Shown here: piece by piece, positions 9,702 to 17,945 of the stretch | How the letters are laid out: each line of letters opens with the position of its first letter | Numbering within the stretch: position 1 is the stretch's first letter | DNA from: Vibrio navarrensis | GTDB taxonomy: Bacteria; Pseudomonadota; Gammaproteobacteria; Enterobacterales; Vibrionaceae | Length of the DNA: 64,000 bases | Direction: 5' to 3' | Assembly (NCBI RefSeq): GCF_015767675.1 | Contig: NZ_CP065217.1 | Coordinates: 2,852,001-2,916,000, forward strand | The notes under the pieces: generated by a model | Database searches by the model: none | What the model was told of the DNA's origin: nothing | The model's input: only the letters and a program-made list of their open reading frames with translations | Position numbers and translations under genes: made by a program

Positions 9702-10730
9702 TTAAAATGCCAAGATCCCTTGCGTATCCACTTTGACACTCACGCTCTGTCCGACACTCAGCGCTTGCGAGGAACTGGCTAACAGCTGACTGCCATTGCT
9801 TTCAATCACATAGCGACAGTGATCGCCCATAAACTGCTGTTCTAAAATGCAAATACTGCTCTCTGCGGCGGCACTGATTTGAATGTGCTGCGGGCGCAGC
9901 AACAGTTCGCAGCGAGCGTTGAGTTCTATTGGCTGCTGCGCTTGGGCTTCTACCACACCAAGCTGCGTTTCGAACTCGCTCTCAGACAGACGCGTTGCGG
10001 GCAAATAACTCCCCCCGCCAAGAAAATCCGCCACAAACTTGCTTGATGGTTGATAGTAAAGCTCCGACGCCGTGCCATATTGCTCAATTACGCCGTGGTT
10101 CATCACCGCCATTTTATCGGCAAAGGCAAACGCCTCTTCGCGAGAATGAGTAACAAAAATCGCCGTTACCCCTTGCGCTTTGAACAATTTGCGAATTTCA
10201 CCAATCAGCTCATGGCGCACTTGGGTGTCGATATTGGAAAACGGTTCATCCAACAGCAGTAAATCTGGCTTGTAAGCCAATGAGCGCGCAATGGCGACTC
10301 GCTGCTGCTGACCACCTGAAAGCTGGTGCGGGTAGCGCTGGGCAAAGGCGCTCAGATGCACCAAATCCAACATTTCGGCCACTCGACGCTGTTTGTCTTG
10401 CTGACTACTCCCTTTCAAACCAAATGCAACGTTGTCCGCTACCGTCAAATGCGGGAAGAGTGCGTAGTCTTGAAAGATCATGCCAATATTACGCTGCTCA
10501 GGCGGCAACCAGCGTTCACCATTGTCGATCGTCACACCATTGAGGCACATCTCGCCCGCACTGAGCGGCAGGAGGCCGGCAATGGCCTTGAGCAAGGTTG
10601 TTTTGCCACAGCCACTCGCGCCAAGCAAACAGACAATTTGCCCCGGTTCAACGTGCAAAGAGAGCGATTCTAAAATCGTCTGTTGATCATATTGGCAGGT
10701 CAAATTTCGGATAGATAACGCACAGCTCAT
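9702..10730 (-). CDS. fbpC: Ferric iron ABC transporter ATP-binding protein
   Basis: ATPase of the FbpABC Fe(III) importer, 342 aa. Walker A GASGCGKTT is at residues 37-45, followed by the signature LSGGQQQR near residue 133, Walker B LLLLDEPFSN and the switch His in FVTHSREEA. A C-terminal TOBE-like regulatory domain (about residues 240-342) follows, as in other FbpC/PotA-type ATPases. Its ATG overlaps the fbpB stop by one base, indicating translational coupling. The gene is last in a minus-strand operon fbpA-fbpB-fbpC. Confidence 0.93.
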   Translation of the reverse strand: MSCALSIRNLTCQYDQQTILESLSLHVEPGQIVCLLGASGCGKTTLLKAIAGLLPLSAGEMCLNGVTIDNGERWLPPEQRNIGMIFQDYALFPHLTVADNVAFGLKGSSQQDKQRRVAEMLDLVHLSAFAQRYPHQLSGGQQQRVAIARSLAYKPDLLLLDEPFSNIDTQVRHELIGEIRKLFKAQGVTAIFVTHSREEAFAFADKMAVMNHGVIEQYGTASELYYQPSSKFVADFLGGGSYLPATRLSESEFETQLGVVEAQAQQPIELNARCELLLRPQHIQISAAAESSICILEQQFMGDHCRYVIESNGSQLLASSSQALSVGQSVSVKVDTQGILAF

Positions 10731-12355
10731 TAGTGACTCTGCTCCAGTGAACGGTTAACAATGACAAGAGGGATCAAACCGACCAGCACCAAAAGTACCG
10801 CAGGCATCGCTGCGATCTCCAAGCGCTCGTCGGAGGCGTAGCTATAAACGTAGGTCGCAAGGGTTTCGAAGTTAAAGGGTCGCAAAAGCAAAGCCGCATT
10901 GAGCTCTTTCATCGACTCAATAAACACCAATAAGGCCGCTATGAGCATGCCACGTTTGATCAAAGGGAAATGCACCCGCCACAACATGCGATTGGCATCA
11001 CAGCCCATGGTTCTGGCCGCCATGTCTAGCGAAGGGGAAACCTTGTTGAGATGACTTTCAATACTGCCAATCGCCACCGCGGCAAAACGCACCACCATAG
11101 CAAAAATCATGGCAAACATAGAACCGGAAAAAATCAGCCCCGGCCTTCCCCATGCAAACTGCTTGGCCAAGTCGTTGACCAAATGATCGAGCGACAACAC
11201 CGGCACCATCACACCAATGGCCAAAACCGTTCCCGGCACGGCATAGCCGAGCGACGACATGCGCATCCACACTAAGCTCGAGCGCTGGCTGTGAAGTCGA
11301 TAATTGAAGTTCACCACCAACGCGACCAATACCGCGACAATCGCCGCAGATAAAGAGACTTGCAAGCTGTTAAGTGCAAAACGGCGAAACTCTTCGGTCC
11401 AGCTTTGCGCAAAATAGGTCAGCGAGTAGTCGAGCAGTTGCAACAGCGGAAACAGGAATGCCATCGCCACCAGCCCCCAGCACCAACACAGTGCCGCCCA
11501 TTTTTTCCAGCCATGCAGTTGATAGCGAAAATCTTCATGGCTATTAAACTGCGCTTGAAACAGCTTTTGCCGACGACGACTGTAGCGCTCAGCGCTGAGC
11601 AGTAAGATGACGATCACCAGCATCAACGCGGAGATTTTCGCCGCCGCATTGAGATTGGAATAGCCCAGCCAAGTGTCGTAAACCGCGGTAGTTAAGGTAT
11701 TGACCGCGAAATAGCTCACCGTGCCAAAATCACCGATGGTTTCCATCGCAACCAGTGACAAGGCTACGGCGATGGAAGGACGCGCCAGCGGCATCGAAAT
11801 ACGCCAAAAACTCTCCCACGGGCTGCATTTAAGCAGGCGCGCACTTTGCAGCAAAGAGACATTTTGCTCCATAAAGGCGGCGCGACACAGCAGATAGACA
11901 TAAGGATAGAGCACCAGCGACAGGACGAAAACCGCCCCCGGGACAGTGCGAATATCGGGAAACCAATATTCCCCAGCGCCCCAGCCCGTGATGTCACGCA
12001 GCAAAATCTGTACTGGGCCAGCGTAGTCAAACCAATCGGTAAAAATGTAGCCGATGATGTAACCGGGCATCGCCAATGGCAGCACCAACGCCCACTGCAG
12101 CCACTTTTCACTAGGCAGTTTGCACATTGCCATGAGCCAAGCACTCGGAATGCCAAGCAACAACGAGAGCAGCATCACGCCCAAGGTCAAAGTAATGGTG
12201 TTAACAATGTAGGAAGGCATCACGGTTGCCAACAAGTGAGCAAACAGCTCGTCGCTTGAGCCAACCGCCGTGTAGAAGATCGCTAAGATCGGCAAAACCA
12301 GCAGTACGGCTAATGCCCCACTGCTGGTTTTCCAGGTGTATTTTTGTTCTTTCAT
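10730..12355 (-). CDS. fbpB: Ferric iron ABC transporter permease (fused two-domain)
   Basis: Inner-membrane permease of the Fe(III) importer, 541 aa. It is a tandem duplication of the binding-protein-dependent permease unit, with roughly 12 membrane segments in two halves and an EAA-type cytoplasmic loop in each (ARLLKCSPWESFWRISMPLA near residue 185 and AARTMGCDANRMLWRVHFPL near residue 450). This fused arrangement is typical of FbpB/SfuB permeases. About 100 bases, including a hairpin, separate it from fbpA upstream, while it overlaps fbpC downstream. Confidence 0.93.
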   Translation of the reverse strand: MKEQKYTWKTSSGALAVLLVLPILAIFYTAVGSSDELFAHLLATVMPSYIVNTITLTLGVMLLSLLLGIPSAWLMAMCKLPSEKWLQWALVLPLAMPGYIIGYIFTDWFDYAGPVQILLRDITGWGAGEYWFPDIRTVPGAVFVLSLVLYPYVYLLCRAAFMEQNVSLLQSARLLKCSPWESFWRISMPLARPSIAVALSLVAMETIGDFGTVSYFAVNTLTTAVYDTWLGYSNLNAAAKISALMLVIVILLLSAERYSRRRQKLFQAQFNSHEDFRYQLHGWKKWAALCWCWGLVAMAFLFPLLQLLDYSLTYFAQSWTEEFRRFALNSLQVSLSAAIVAVLVALVVNFNYRLHSQRSSLVWMRMSSLGYAVPGTVLAIGVMVPVLSLDHLVNDLAKQFAWGRPGLIFSGSMFAMIFAMVVRFAAVAIGSIESHLNKVSPSLDMAARTMGCDANRMLWRVHFPLIKRGMLIAALLVFIESMKELNAALLLRPFNFETLATYVYSYASDERLEIAAMPAVLLVLVGLIPLVIVNRSLEQSH

Positions 12356-12425
12356 CGCCTAATTACTGCAAGGCTGTATGAAATACAGTTGCGCTCGCAA
12401 ATACATCTCATATCACTTTAATTTA

Positions 12426-12449
12426 CAAGGGGTACAGTTATACCCCTTG
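12426..12449 (-). promoter_or_regulatory. Intercistronic hairpin between fbpA and fbpB
   Basis: A perfect 9-bp inverted repeat, CAAGGGGTA / TACCCCTTG, with a six-base loop lies six bases beyond the fbpA stop. No T-run follows on the minus strand, so it is unlikely to be a full terminator. Similar stem-loops after binding-protein genes commonly stabilise that part of the message so the periplasmic protein is made in excess; this role is inferred. Confidence 0.55.
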
Positions 12450-12455
12450 TTTCAT

Positions 12456-13469
12456 TTAAAGGTCAAATTTCACTTCGTCGAGAAGCTTAATTGCCGCTGC
12501 ATGGTGAGATGCAATGTCATCTAGAGAAAGCGTATCGGCTTTAAAGTCTCCCCAAGATGCCACCAGCTCAGAGCGTTTCACGCCTTCTTTAACTGGGTAC
12601 TCAAAGTTCACCTCAGCATACATTTGCTGCGCCACATCGTCGGTCAAGAACTCCATCAGCTTCTGCGCATTGGCTTTGTTTGGTGCGTATTTGGCCATTG
12701 CCATGCCAGAGATGTTGACGTGTGTGCCTTGAGTTTTCTGATTCGGGAAGTTGATATACACCGAGTCCGCCCACGCTTTTTGCTCAGGATCGTTGATCAT
12801 TGCGCCAAGGTAGTAACTGTTGCCGAGAGAAACATCACAAAGGCCTTCTTTGATCGCTTTCACTTGACCGCGATCGTTGCCTTGCGGTTTACGCGCTAGG
12901 TTCGCTTTCACACCTTCCAGCCATTTTTTGGTTTCCGCTTCACCGTGATGAGCAATCATTGCTGATACCAGAGAAACGTTGTAAGGATGTTTACCGCTGC
13001 GAGTACAAATTTTGCCTTTGAATTCTGGTTTCGCCAGATCTTCGTAGTCAAAGTCTTCACCCAGCAGACCAACGCGATCGCGTGATGAGTAAACACTGCG
13101 CGTACGGGTGGTCAACGCGAACCACTCGTTTTGCTTATCTTGGTACTGTGCTGGGACATTTTTTTCAATAATGTCACTGTTTACAGGCTGAACTAGCCCT
13201 TTGTCGGTCAGTTCAGCAAGACGGCTGATGTCTACGGTAAGAATCACATCTGCCGGGCTGTATTCGCCCTCTTGCGCTAGCTTCTCTGCAATACCGGTTT
13301 TCGCAAACATCACGTTCACTTTAATGCCCGTCTCTTTGGTGAACTCTTTAAACATGGGTTCAACCAGGAAAGGTTGGCGGTAAGAGTAGACGTTCACTTC
13401 TTCAGCAGCCATGGCTGTCGGTGCCAGTGTCGCGCACGCCAGCGCAGACAGAGTAAGCAGTTTTTTCAT
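12456..13469 (-). CDS. fbpA: Periplasmic ferric iron-binding protein
   Basis: Periplasmic Fe(III)-binding component, 337 aa. A signal peptide (MKKLLTLSALACATLAPTAMA, cleaved before AEEVNVYS) is followed by a transferrin-like bilobal fold. The paired iron-ligand tyrosines are visible in GNSYYLGAM, and EVNVYSYRQP opens the mature protein as in FbpA family members. I start at the ATG at 13469, which is followed by the signal peptide and preceded by AAGGA. A longer in-frame reading upstream has no ribosome site and would bury the signal peptide. A Fur box lies 35 bases upstream, so expression should rise in iron limitation. Confidence 0.94.
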   Translation of the reverse strand: MKKLLTLSALACATLAPTAMAAEEVNVYSYRQPFLVEPMFKEFTKETGIKVNVMFAKTGIAEKLAQEGEYSPADVILTVDISRLAELTDKGLVQPVNSDIIEKNVPAQYQDKQNEWFALTTRTRSVYSSRDRVGLLGEDFDYEDLAKPEFKGKICTRSGKHPYNVSLVSAMIAHHGEAETKKWLEGVKANLARKPQGNDRGQVKAIKEGLCDVSLGNSYYLGAMINDPEQKAWADSVYINFPNQKTQGTHVNISGMAMAKYAPNKANAQKLMEFLTDDVAQQMYAEVNFEYPVKEGVKRSELVASWGDFKADTLSLDDIASHHAAAIKLLDEVKFDL

Positions 13470-13503
13470 CAAGAGAGTCCTTTGAGCCAGATTTGAACTA
13501 GAA

Positions 13504-13518
13504 TGATAACGTTTATCA
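13504..13518 (-). promoter_or_regulatory. Fur box upstream of fbpA
   Basis: TGATAACGTTTATCA fits the 7-1-7 Fur consensus TGATAATNATTATCA with two mismatches and sits 35 bases before the fbpA start, where it would overlap the promoter. It predicts iron-dependent repression of fbpABC. Confidence 0.75.
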
Positions 13519-13565
13519 GTTGCGTCATTATAAGCATGTCGATTTTTAAAACAACGCTTAAATGA

Positions 13566-13596
13566 TAAAAAACCCGCCAACAACGGCGGGTTTTTG
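13566..13596 (-). terminator. Terminator after amtB
   Basis: A 6-bp GC stem, CCCGCC / GGCGGG, extended by A-T pairs with a six-base loop, is followed on the minus strand by a run of six T. It lies just after the amtB stop and upstream of the fbpA promoter, insulating the two operons. Confidence 0.85.
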
Positions 13597-13623
13597 ATAG
13601 CTTTATTTGTAAGGATTTGTGTC

Positions 13624-14853
13624 TTATTTGACGGTAACGAACTCTGGGTAAGCGCCGACACCACAATCGTGCATGTCCATGCCTTCCATCTCTTCTTCTT
13701 CACTAACACGGATACCCATGGTCGCTTTCAAGATGCCCCACACCACTAAGCTTGCGCCAAACACCCAAGCAAAGATCACCGCAGCGCCGAGAAGCTGAGC
13801 TGAGAAAGTCGCGTTGGCATTGCTTAGCGGAACCACCATCAGGCCAAAGAAGCCACACACGCCGTGAACAGAGATAGCACCCACTGGATCGTCAATCTTC
13901 ACTTTATCCAGACCGATGATGCTGAACACCACCAGCGCACCTGCTACCGCACCGATCGCCACCGAGTAAACTGGCGATGGAGAAAGAGGATCTGCGGTAA
14001 TCGCCACTAGACCAGCCAACGCGCCGTTGAGAATCATGGTCAGGTCTGCTTTACCCCAAGTGGTTTTACACACGAGCAGTGCAGCGATAGCACCCGCAGC
14101 CGCAGCCGCGTTGGTGTTAAGGAAGATTTGACCTACCGCTGTCGCGTTTTCAAAATCCGACAGCATTAATTGTGAGCCGCCGTTGAAACCGAACCAACCA
14201 AACCACAAGATGAAGGTACCTAAGGTGGCTAGTGGCATGTTAGAACCCGGAATTGGGTAGATTTCACCGTTTTTACCGTATTTGCCTTTACGTGCACCGA
14301 GCAATAACACACCCGCTAGAGCCGCAGACGCACCCGCCATATGCACAATACCCGAACCCGCAAAGTCGCTAAATCCAGCCGCAGACAGGAAGCCACCACC
14401 CCAAGTCCAGTAACCTTCCATTGGGTAGATAAACGCGGTCAAAATGGCCGAAAACACAAGGAAAGACCACAGTTTCATACGCTCAGCGACAGCACCCGAT
14501 ACCACAGACATGGCGGTGGCAACGAAGACCACTTGGAAGAAGAAGTCAGATTCCAGCGAGTGATCCGCCCCTTCGGCTTGACTGCCAATCAGCGCACCAA
14601 GCGAGGGCAGCCAACCGCCTTCGCTGTTGTCGACGTACATGATGTTGTAACCAACCACCAAGTAGGTCGTACAGGCGATAGCGTACAAACAGAAGTTTTT
14701 GGTTAGAATTTCAGTGGTGTTTTTTGAACGCACCAGACCCGCTTCCAACATGGCGAAACCAGCCGCCATCCACATCACAAGCGCGCCGGAAATGAGAAAG
14801 AAAAAGGTATCGAGCGCGTAGCGTAACTCAGTTACGGTTGTTGTTAATTCCAT
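13624..14853 (-). CDS. amtB: Ammonium transporter AmtB
   Basis: Inner-membrane ammonium channel of the Amt/Mep/Rh family, 409 aa with about 11 predicted membrane helices. The two pore histidines expected in the family are seen in GIVHMAGASAAL (near residue 170) and ISVHGVCGFFG (near residue 325). The C-terminus ends in a charged cytoplasmic tail where GlnK docks. It is the second gene after glnK, 26 bases downstream, the classical nitrogen-regulated pair. The first residues have no typical cleavable signal. Confidence 0.95.
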   Translation of the reverse strand: MELTTTVTELRYALDTFFFLISGALVMWMAAGFAMLEAGLVRSKNTTEILTKNFCLYAIACTTYLVVGYNIMYVDNSEGGWLPSLGALIGSQAEGADHSLESDFFFQVVFVATAMSVVSGAVAERMKLWSFLVFSAILTAFIYPMEGYWTWGGGFLSAAGFSDFAGSGIVHMAGASAALAGVLLLGARKGKYGKNGEIYPIPGSNMPLATLGTFILWFGWFGFNGGSQLMLSDFENATAVGQIFLNTNAAAAAGAIAALLVCKTTWGKADLTMILNGALAGLVAITADPLSPSPVYSVAIGAVAGALVVFSIIGLDKVKIDDPVGAISVHGVCGFFGLMVVPLSNANATFSAQLLGAAVIFAWVFGASLVVWGILKATMGIRVSEEEEMEGMDMHDCGVGAYPEFVTVK

Positions 14854-14879
14854 AGTAAGTTCTCCAGTCCTTTGAATCG

Positions 14880-15245
<366 letters not shown>

Positions 15246-15260
15246 TTACATACCAAGTAA

Positions 15261-15276
15261 TCCAAGGTACGTGCCA
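15261..15276 (-). promoter_or_regulatory. Sigma-54 promoter of glnK-amtB
   Basis: Read on the minus strand the site is TGGCACGTACCTTGGA, matching the -24/-12 consensus TGGCACN5TTGCW except for the G in place of C at the -12 dinucleotide. The predicted start site is about 30 bases upstream of the glnK ATG. Confidence 0.7.
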
Positions 15277-15338
15277 ACTTTTTATCTTATTGTTTTTAAA
15301 GTGCTTGTTAGAAAAACAGCACTAAAAATAAAATTGAT

Positions 15339-15355
15339 AGCACCAGCTTGGTGCA
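15339..15355. promoter_or_regulatory. NtrC-binding palindrome upstream of glnK
   Basis: AGCACCAGCTTGGTGCA matches the NtrC consensus TGCACCANNNTGGTGCA with a single mismatch. It lies about 65-80 bases upstream of the sigma-54 promoter, a normal enhancer distance. Confidence 0.75.
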
Positions 15356-15463
15356 TCGCATTCACAAAAATAAAGCATCGGCTGAATTTCGGCCTAATTC
15401 AGTGCAACCGTTCAACAATAAGCTTATTTACCCTCAAGACTTGTGACATTATTGTGAAGATAA

Positions 15464-15498
15464 GAAAAATCCCCAGACTTTCATCTGGGGATTTTTTA
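15464..15498 (-). terminator. Terminator after the TonB-dependent receptor gene
   Basis: A long stem, AATCCCCAGA / TCTGGGGATT, with a six-base loop is flanked by A-runs and T-runs, so it can act in both directions. It follows the receptor gene by about 50 bases on the minus strand. Confidence 0.85.
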
Positions 15499-15547
15499 TG
15501 TTTCTAGCATAACCGGACTGTGAATCCGCTAAGCTAACGTTGGCCGC

Positions 15548-17812
15548 TTAAAAACGCATGTTGGCCGAGATCCAGAAGTTACGCGACGCGTGTTTCACGT
15601 TGTAGTGATCTTCTTTAGTCATGGTGTAGCTACCATCGCCGTTGTCTTGCCAGTTGGTGACATCGTAGGTGGTAAAGTCTTTGTCAAACAAGTTGTTCAC
15701 ACGAGCGGAGAGAGTCAAATCATCCGACAGCATCCAACTGCCACCTAAGTGGAAGACCTCGAAATCTTTGTAGTACTGATCCTTACCGCTGTCATCTTGA
15801 CCACGGTAGCGGTCTGAGTTGGCTTCCATGGTCAGATAGAGCGAAACGTAGTTGGTCGCGTACCAGTTTAAGGTCGTATTGAGCATGTGCTTCACTGGAT
15901 TACTGGTCAACGGCTCACCTTTATTGGCCCCACTGGTGATCTCAGAATCGGTGTAAGTGTAGTTTGCTCTTAGTGAAAAATCGTATGGCAGCATCAGTTG
16001 CCCTGCTAGCTCAACCCCTTGCACTCTTGCATCACCGACGTTGTCTTTGTAACTCAACACATAGCGACTATTTAATGCATTCCAACCTGCGGCATCCGCA
16101 TTGTCACACGCGCGATTGTTTGGATTGGCGATACAGTTGTATTTGCTTTCGATCTTGTTTTTAAAATCGTTATGGAAGAAGGTCGCGTTAAAGGTATGGC
16201 CTTTTTCATGGGTGTAGTACACCGCCACTTCGCTGTTGACCGATTCTTCCGGTTTCAGGTTTTCGTTGCCAACCCACGGGCTAGTGCCTTGGCCGCCAAA
16301 GCCGGTAATGCCGGAGTATAGATCGGTGGTTTTCGGCGTTTTATACCCCGTTGACACACCACCTTTTACTGTCCAGTTCGGGTTTAAGGTGTACACACCG
16401 TACAAACGCGGTGAAACATGGCTACCGAATGTATCGTGATCGTCGTAGCGCACACCCGCGGTCAGCGTCAATGGCTCAATGATGCGCCAGCTGTCTTCGA
16501 CAAACAGCGAATATTGAGTTTGCTCTTGCATCGCTCCCGCTCGATAGCCCGAGCCTTGCATGCCAAACACGCCATCTTCCATCTCGGAATCAATCAGTTG
16601 TCCGCCTACAACCACAAAGTGATCGCCCAAAGGCAGCTCGAGTTTGGCATCCAACGTAGTGCTTTCGTTACGCAGTTCACGTTTAGGACGAGACATCAAT
16701 TCAGATTCGATCCAGGCCATCACTTCGGCTTGGCTCAAATTGGCTTTTTTATCCGCCAACTCTTGACGCTGCTGTAGCGAGAGCGGCAGTGAACGGCCTA
16801 AATTTTCTGTTTTAACATGCGATAGCGAGACTTCACTGCGGCCAAACTCCCACTTGCCTTTGTGCGTCAAAGACCATTGGTCACGCAGCGTGCGCTGAGT
16901 CGGAGCATAGCCTACACGGGCATTTTTATAGATGGTTGCGGCACTATCGGTGGTGCCGAATTGCGATTCGCTGTTGTCGTACTTCTGACGTGAAGCATCG
17001 TAGTCGATCAACAGTTCCTGATCCTCGTTGATGTACCAAGCTAAGCCAAAGCCAGCGGTCCAGTTCTGGTTATCGGAGGTTTTACCGCCGCCACCAAAGG
17101 TGCTTGGAGGCGTATGCATATTGCCATCTGGCCCAAGCTCAGCAGCATAAGATGGCGTGGATTCGGCTTTATCGTAGTAGCTGCCGCGCACAGAGAGCGC
17201 CAATTTATCTTCGATAAGCGCACCCGAGGCGTAAAAATCGGTGGTGTTAACATCGCCCAGTTCACTATTCTCTTGGAAGGTACGACTGGTTGAGATAGAG
17301 CCGTGCCACTCTTTGCTCGCACGTTTAGTGATGATGTTGACTACGCCGCCCATCGCATCTGCACCGTACAGAGTGGACATGGGGCCACGCACCACTTCGA
17401 TACGCTCAATCATATCCAGTGGCGGAATGTGTGCCGATTGGAAACCGACAAAGTTGTTCGGATAGAGGTCACCATTGTTGTTTTGACGCTTACCATCAAT
17501 TAAAACCAAGGTATAGTCCGCCCCCATTCCGCGGATACTGATGGTGCTCTGGCCGCTTTTGTCTTGGCTTTCACCAACGTCAACCCCTTCGATATTGCGC
17601 AGCGCATCAAGCAAATTGGTGTACGGGCGGGCACGGAGATCTTCCTCGGTAATCACCGTTACGCTGGCAGGCGCATCAACCAGTTTTTGTTCAAATCCAG
17701 AAGCAGTTACTACCATCACTTCATCGGCTTTGCTTTCTGCTTGGGCAGAAGTAGAAATCGCGCAGAGCGATGCAACGGCCATCGCCAAGTTTGTCTTACG
17801 TGTTAACAACAT
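15548..17812 (-). CDS. TonB-dependent outer-membrane receptor (CirA/IrgA-like)
   Basis: A 754-aa outer-membrane gated channel. After a signal peptide (about 1-28, ending SAQA) comes a TonB box-like EVMVVTAS, the plug domain with LVLIDGKR and ERIEVVRGPMSTLYG, then DAMGGVVNIIT, and a 22-strand barrel ending in a terminal Phe (NFWISANMRF). These motifs place it with catecholate/iron receptors such as CirA, FepA and IrgA, but it is about 100 residues longer than V. cholerae IrgA. I start at the ATG at 17812 behind GGAAAGGAA rather than 16 codons upstream. A perfect Fur box lies 84 bases upstream. It is downstream of a two-component system and co-oriented with a metal ABC operon, so its ligand is probably a metal chelate; the identity is unknown. 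Confidence 0.9.
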   Translation of the reverse strand: MLLTRKTNLAMAVASLCAISTSAQAESKADEVMVVTASGFEQKLVDAPASVTVITEEDLRARPYTNLLDALRNIEGVDVGESQDKSGQSTISIRGMGADYTLVLIDGKRQNNNGDLYPNNFVGFQSAHIPPLDMIERIEVVRGPMSTLYGADAMGGVVNIITKRASKEWHGSISTSRTFQENSELGDVNTTDFYASGALIEDKLALSVRGSYYDKAESTPSYAAELGPDGNMHTPPSTFGGGGKTSDNQNWTAGFGLAWYINEDQELLIDYDASRQKYDNSESQFGTTDSAATIYKNARVGYAPTQRTLRDQWSLTHKGKWEFGRSEVSLSHVKTENLGRSLPLSLQQRQELADKKANLSQAEVMAWIESELMSRPKRELRNESTTLDAKLELPLGDHFVVVGGQLIDSEMEDGVFGMQGSGYRAGAMQEQTQYSLFVEDSWRIIEPLTLTAGVRYDDHDTFGSHVSPRLYGVYTLNPNWTVKGGVSTGYKTPKTTDLYSGITGFGGQGTSPWVGNENLKPEESVNSEVAVYYTHEKGHTFNATFFHNDFKNKIESKYNCIANPNNRACDNADAAGWNALNSRYVLSYKDNVGDARVQGVELAGQLMLPYDFSLRANYTYTDSEITSGANKGEPLTSNPVKHMLNTTLNWYATNYVSLYLTMEANSDRYRGQDDSGKDQYYKDFEVFHLGGSWMLSDDLTLSARVNNLFDKDFTTYDVTNWQDNGDGSYTMTKEDHYNVKHASRNFWISANMRF

Positions 17813-17895
17813 GGTTTTTATTCCTTTCCTAGTCAGTCTCCCTTGGCCTGCTTCAATCAATGGCGGCCTTGGTTTTACTGGGAATGGAATTTATA

Positions 17896-17910
17896 TGATA
17901 ATAATTATCA
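17896..17910 (-). promoter_or_regulatory. Fur box of the TonB-dependent receptor gene
   Basis: TGATAATAATTATCA is a perfect 7-1-7 Fur operator. On the minus strand it lies between the sensor kinase stop and the receptor start and should overlap the receptor promoter. Confidence 0.9.
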
Positions 17911-17921
17911 ATTGTATTCGA

Positions 17922-17945
17922 TTTACAATCTTTACATTACTTTAC
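17922..17945 (-). promoter_or_regulatory. Tandem GTAAA repeats upstream of the receptor Fur box
   Basis: On the minus strand GTAAA occurs three times (17941-17945, 17931-17935, 17922-17926), spaced 10 and 9 bases start to start. Such direct repeats resemble the CpxR site GTAAA-N5-GTAAA, and the adjacent response regulator is CpxR-like. The first copy lies in the last codons of the sensor kinase gene. The same pair recurs at the same distance from the Fur box at 26542-26555. Confidence 0.55.
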
